Assembly: GCA_946699065.1 (NCBI GenBank)
Contig: CAMPDV010000023.1
Location: 1,302,001 to 1,366,000, forward strand
DNA length: 64,000 nt
Direction of reading: 5' to 3'
Source of the DNA: Loxodes magnus
Taxonomy: Eukaryota > Ciliophora > Karyorelictea > Loxodida > Loxodidae
Made by a program: the position numbers and the translations under genes. Shown here in pieces: positions 63,196 through 64,000 of the stretch (position 1 is its first letter; the number at the start of each line of letters is the position of its first letter). The notes beneath the pieces are model-generated. The model made no database searches. It was not told the origin of the DNA and saw only the letters and a list, made by a program, of their open reading frames with translations.

Positions 63196-64000
63196 AGTTT
63201 CGATTACTTAAAGAATAAATGCAATTATGATCTATATAAATATATTTTCATGATAGTTTAAACTTTCTTCGCTAATTTATTCATCTTAATTAATATGCAT
63301 TATATCTAAGTTTGATTGATACTTACTTCTTTCTGTGAAATAGATTAAAGTTATTTCTTTATTTTTATTAGTTTATTTTTTATTTAAATTAAAAAATATT
63401 GTTTTTGTAATATGAATCTAATTATAAAGTAACAAGACAAAGCATTAAATAAATTAGGCAAAACAATTTATTTCAAAAGAAAATTTAATAACTAAACATT
63501 TTAAAATAGTAATCAATTTATTAATTTTCATTATTTAAATTATACTATTTTATGATATTATAAAGTTCGGATTCTAGAAGGAGATTGAACTCTTAACTTT
63601 CAGAAGATATATCATTGAATTTACTTTTTTCTTTTTTTATTAGCTTTCTATTCTAGAGAATTACTATTATTGGTATACTTATTTGTGAATTATGAATGTT
63701 TTTATTATATTAACTAATAATTTTCTACAATATATTTTTCTTGTTATCTCTTTACAATCTTTCATTATTATTTATTTTATAGATACAGTTTCTACCTATC
63801 CTTTCGAAGTATTTATTAAAGAAAAAATAAGAAATATTAGTTAAATTTTGTATTGTGGAACTGAAAATTGCAAAAATAGCATCTTTCCTCTCTTTGCTTA
63901 TCTTTTAAATCTTTGTCTTTTCTGTTTGCATCTTTTTATCTCTTTAATCTTGTGATCATGTTTAGTTTTAAGTTTTTGCTATTTCTTTAACATTATTTTG
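63196..64000. other. AT-rich right edge
   Basis: On the minus strand a Lys/Arg/Gln-rich open stretch (for example HDHKIKEIKRCKQKRQRFKR) runs off the right edge between about 63840 and 64000 and could be the end of a gene. A tRNA T-arm-like GAGTTCAATCTC is seen on the minus strand near 63575, without a convincing cloverleaf. Confidence 0.3.

Noticed and set aside
1-64000. Code in which TAA/TAG mean Glu (Blastocrithidia type)
   Set aside because: TAA/TAG exchange with CAA, not GAA, at aligned positions of the receptor copies, so Gln is right.
1-64000. Reverse transcriptase, integrase or transposase gene; CRISPR array; telomere repeats; rRNA
   Set aside because: No catalytic motif such as Y/F-X-D-D in a coding context, no regularly spaced repeats and no telomere-like arrays were seen.

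Overview
The window is an AT-rich (roughly 20-30% GC) eukaryotic nuclear segment from an organism with a reassigned genetic code. TAA and TAG are read as Gln. TGA is read as Trp inside genes and also appears to end them. The clearest proof is a Rab GTPase at 52227-52866 (minus), where the invariant Trp of the WDTAGQE switch II motif is a TGA that directly follows a 16-nt GT-AG intron, while the same gene ends in TGA after its CC prenylation motif. TAA/TAG = Gln is supported by CAA<->TAA and TAG<->TAA swaps between near-identical gene copies. A context-dependent UGA plus tiny introns points to a ciliate. A karyorelictean (Loxodes-like, code 27) fits best and a heterotrich such as Condylostoma (code 28) is the main alternative; this assignment is inference.

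Layout. Three copies of a large gene (about 1336 residues) lie on the plus strand at 2619-6629, 21924-25937 and 43676-47688. It encodes a signal peptide, an ectodomain resembling the type I periplasmic-binding / ANF-receptor fold, about 8-9 membrane segments and a charged coiled-coil tail. The copies are about 98-99% alike over most of their length but have different C-terminal tails, and copy 3 carries a net -1 frameshift. Weaker homology continues about 3 kb upstream of each, so the array looks like an old segmental duplication homogenised by gene conversion.

Between the copies (7-21 kb and 26-43 kb) are very AT-rich stretches with relatively GC-rich islands, most of which can be read as retroposons. 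Five copies of one family, all on the minus strand, encode a small Gag/ORF1-like protein (coiled coil followed by a CX2CX4HX4C zinc knuckle). They have 9-18 nt 5' leaders, AT-rich 3' tails and target-site duplications of 11-18 bp; one is 5'-truncated. A second, SINE-like family (about 315 bp) is present twice with 16- and 15-bp target-site duplications. Other islands include two tandem units sharing a covarying hairpin, a GC-rich element with an (ATT)n tail, more decayed Gag-like ORFs and tRNA-like relics.

The right third (50-64 kb) holds ordinary cellular genes: a Rab8-like GTPase, a protein with a DEDDy 3'-5' exonuclease-like domain whose motif-I acidic residues are both Lys (possible LOTUS-like helical repeats N-terminal), a two-EF-hand protein (58726-60360), two adjacent small plus-strand ORFs (61980-62489, 62551-63195), and weaker candidates at 50461-52065 and 57085-57510. 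No reverse transcriptase, rRNA, CRISPR array or telomere repeat was found.
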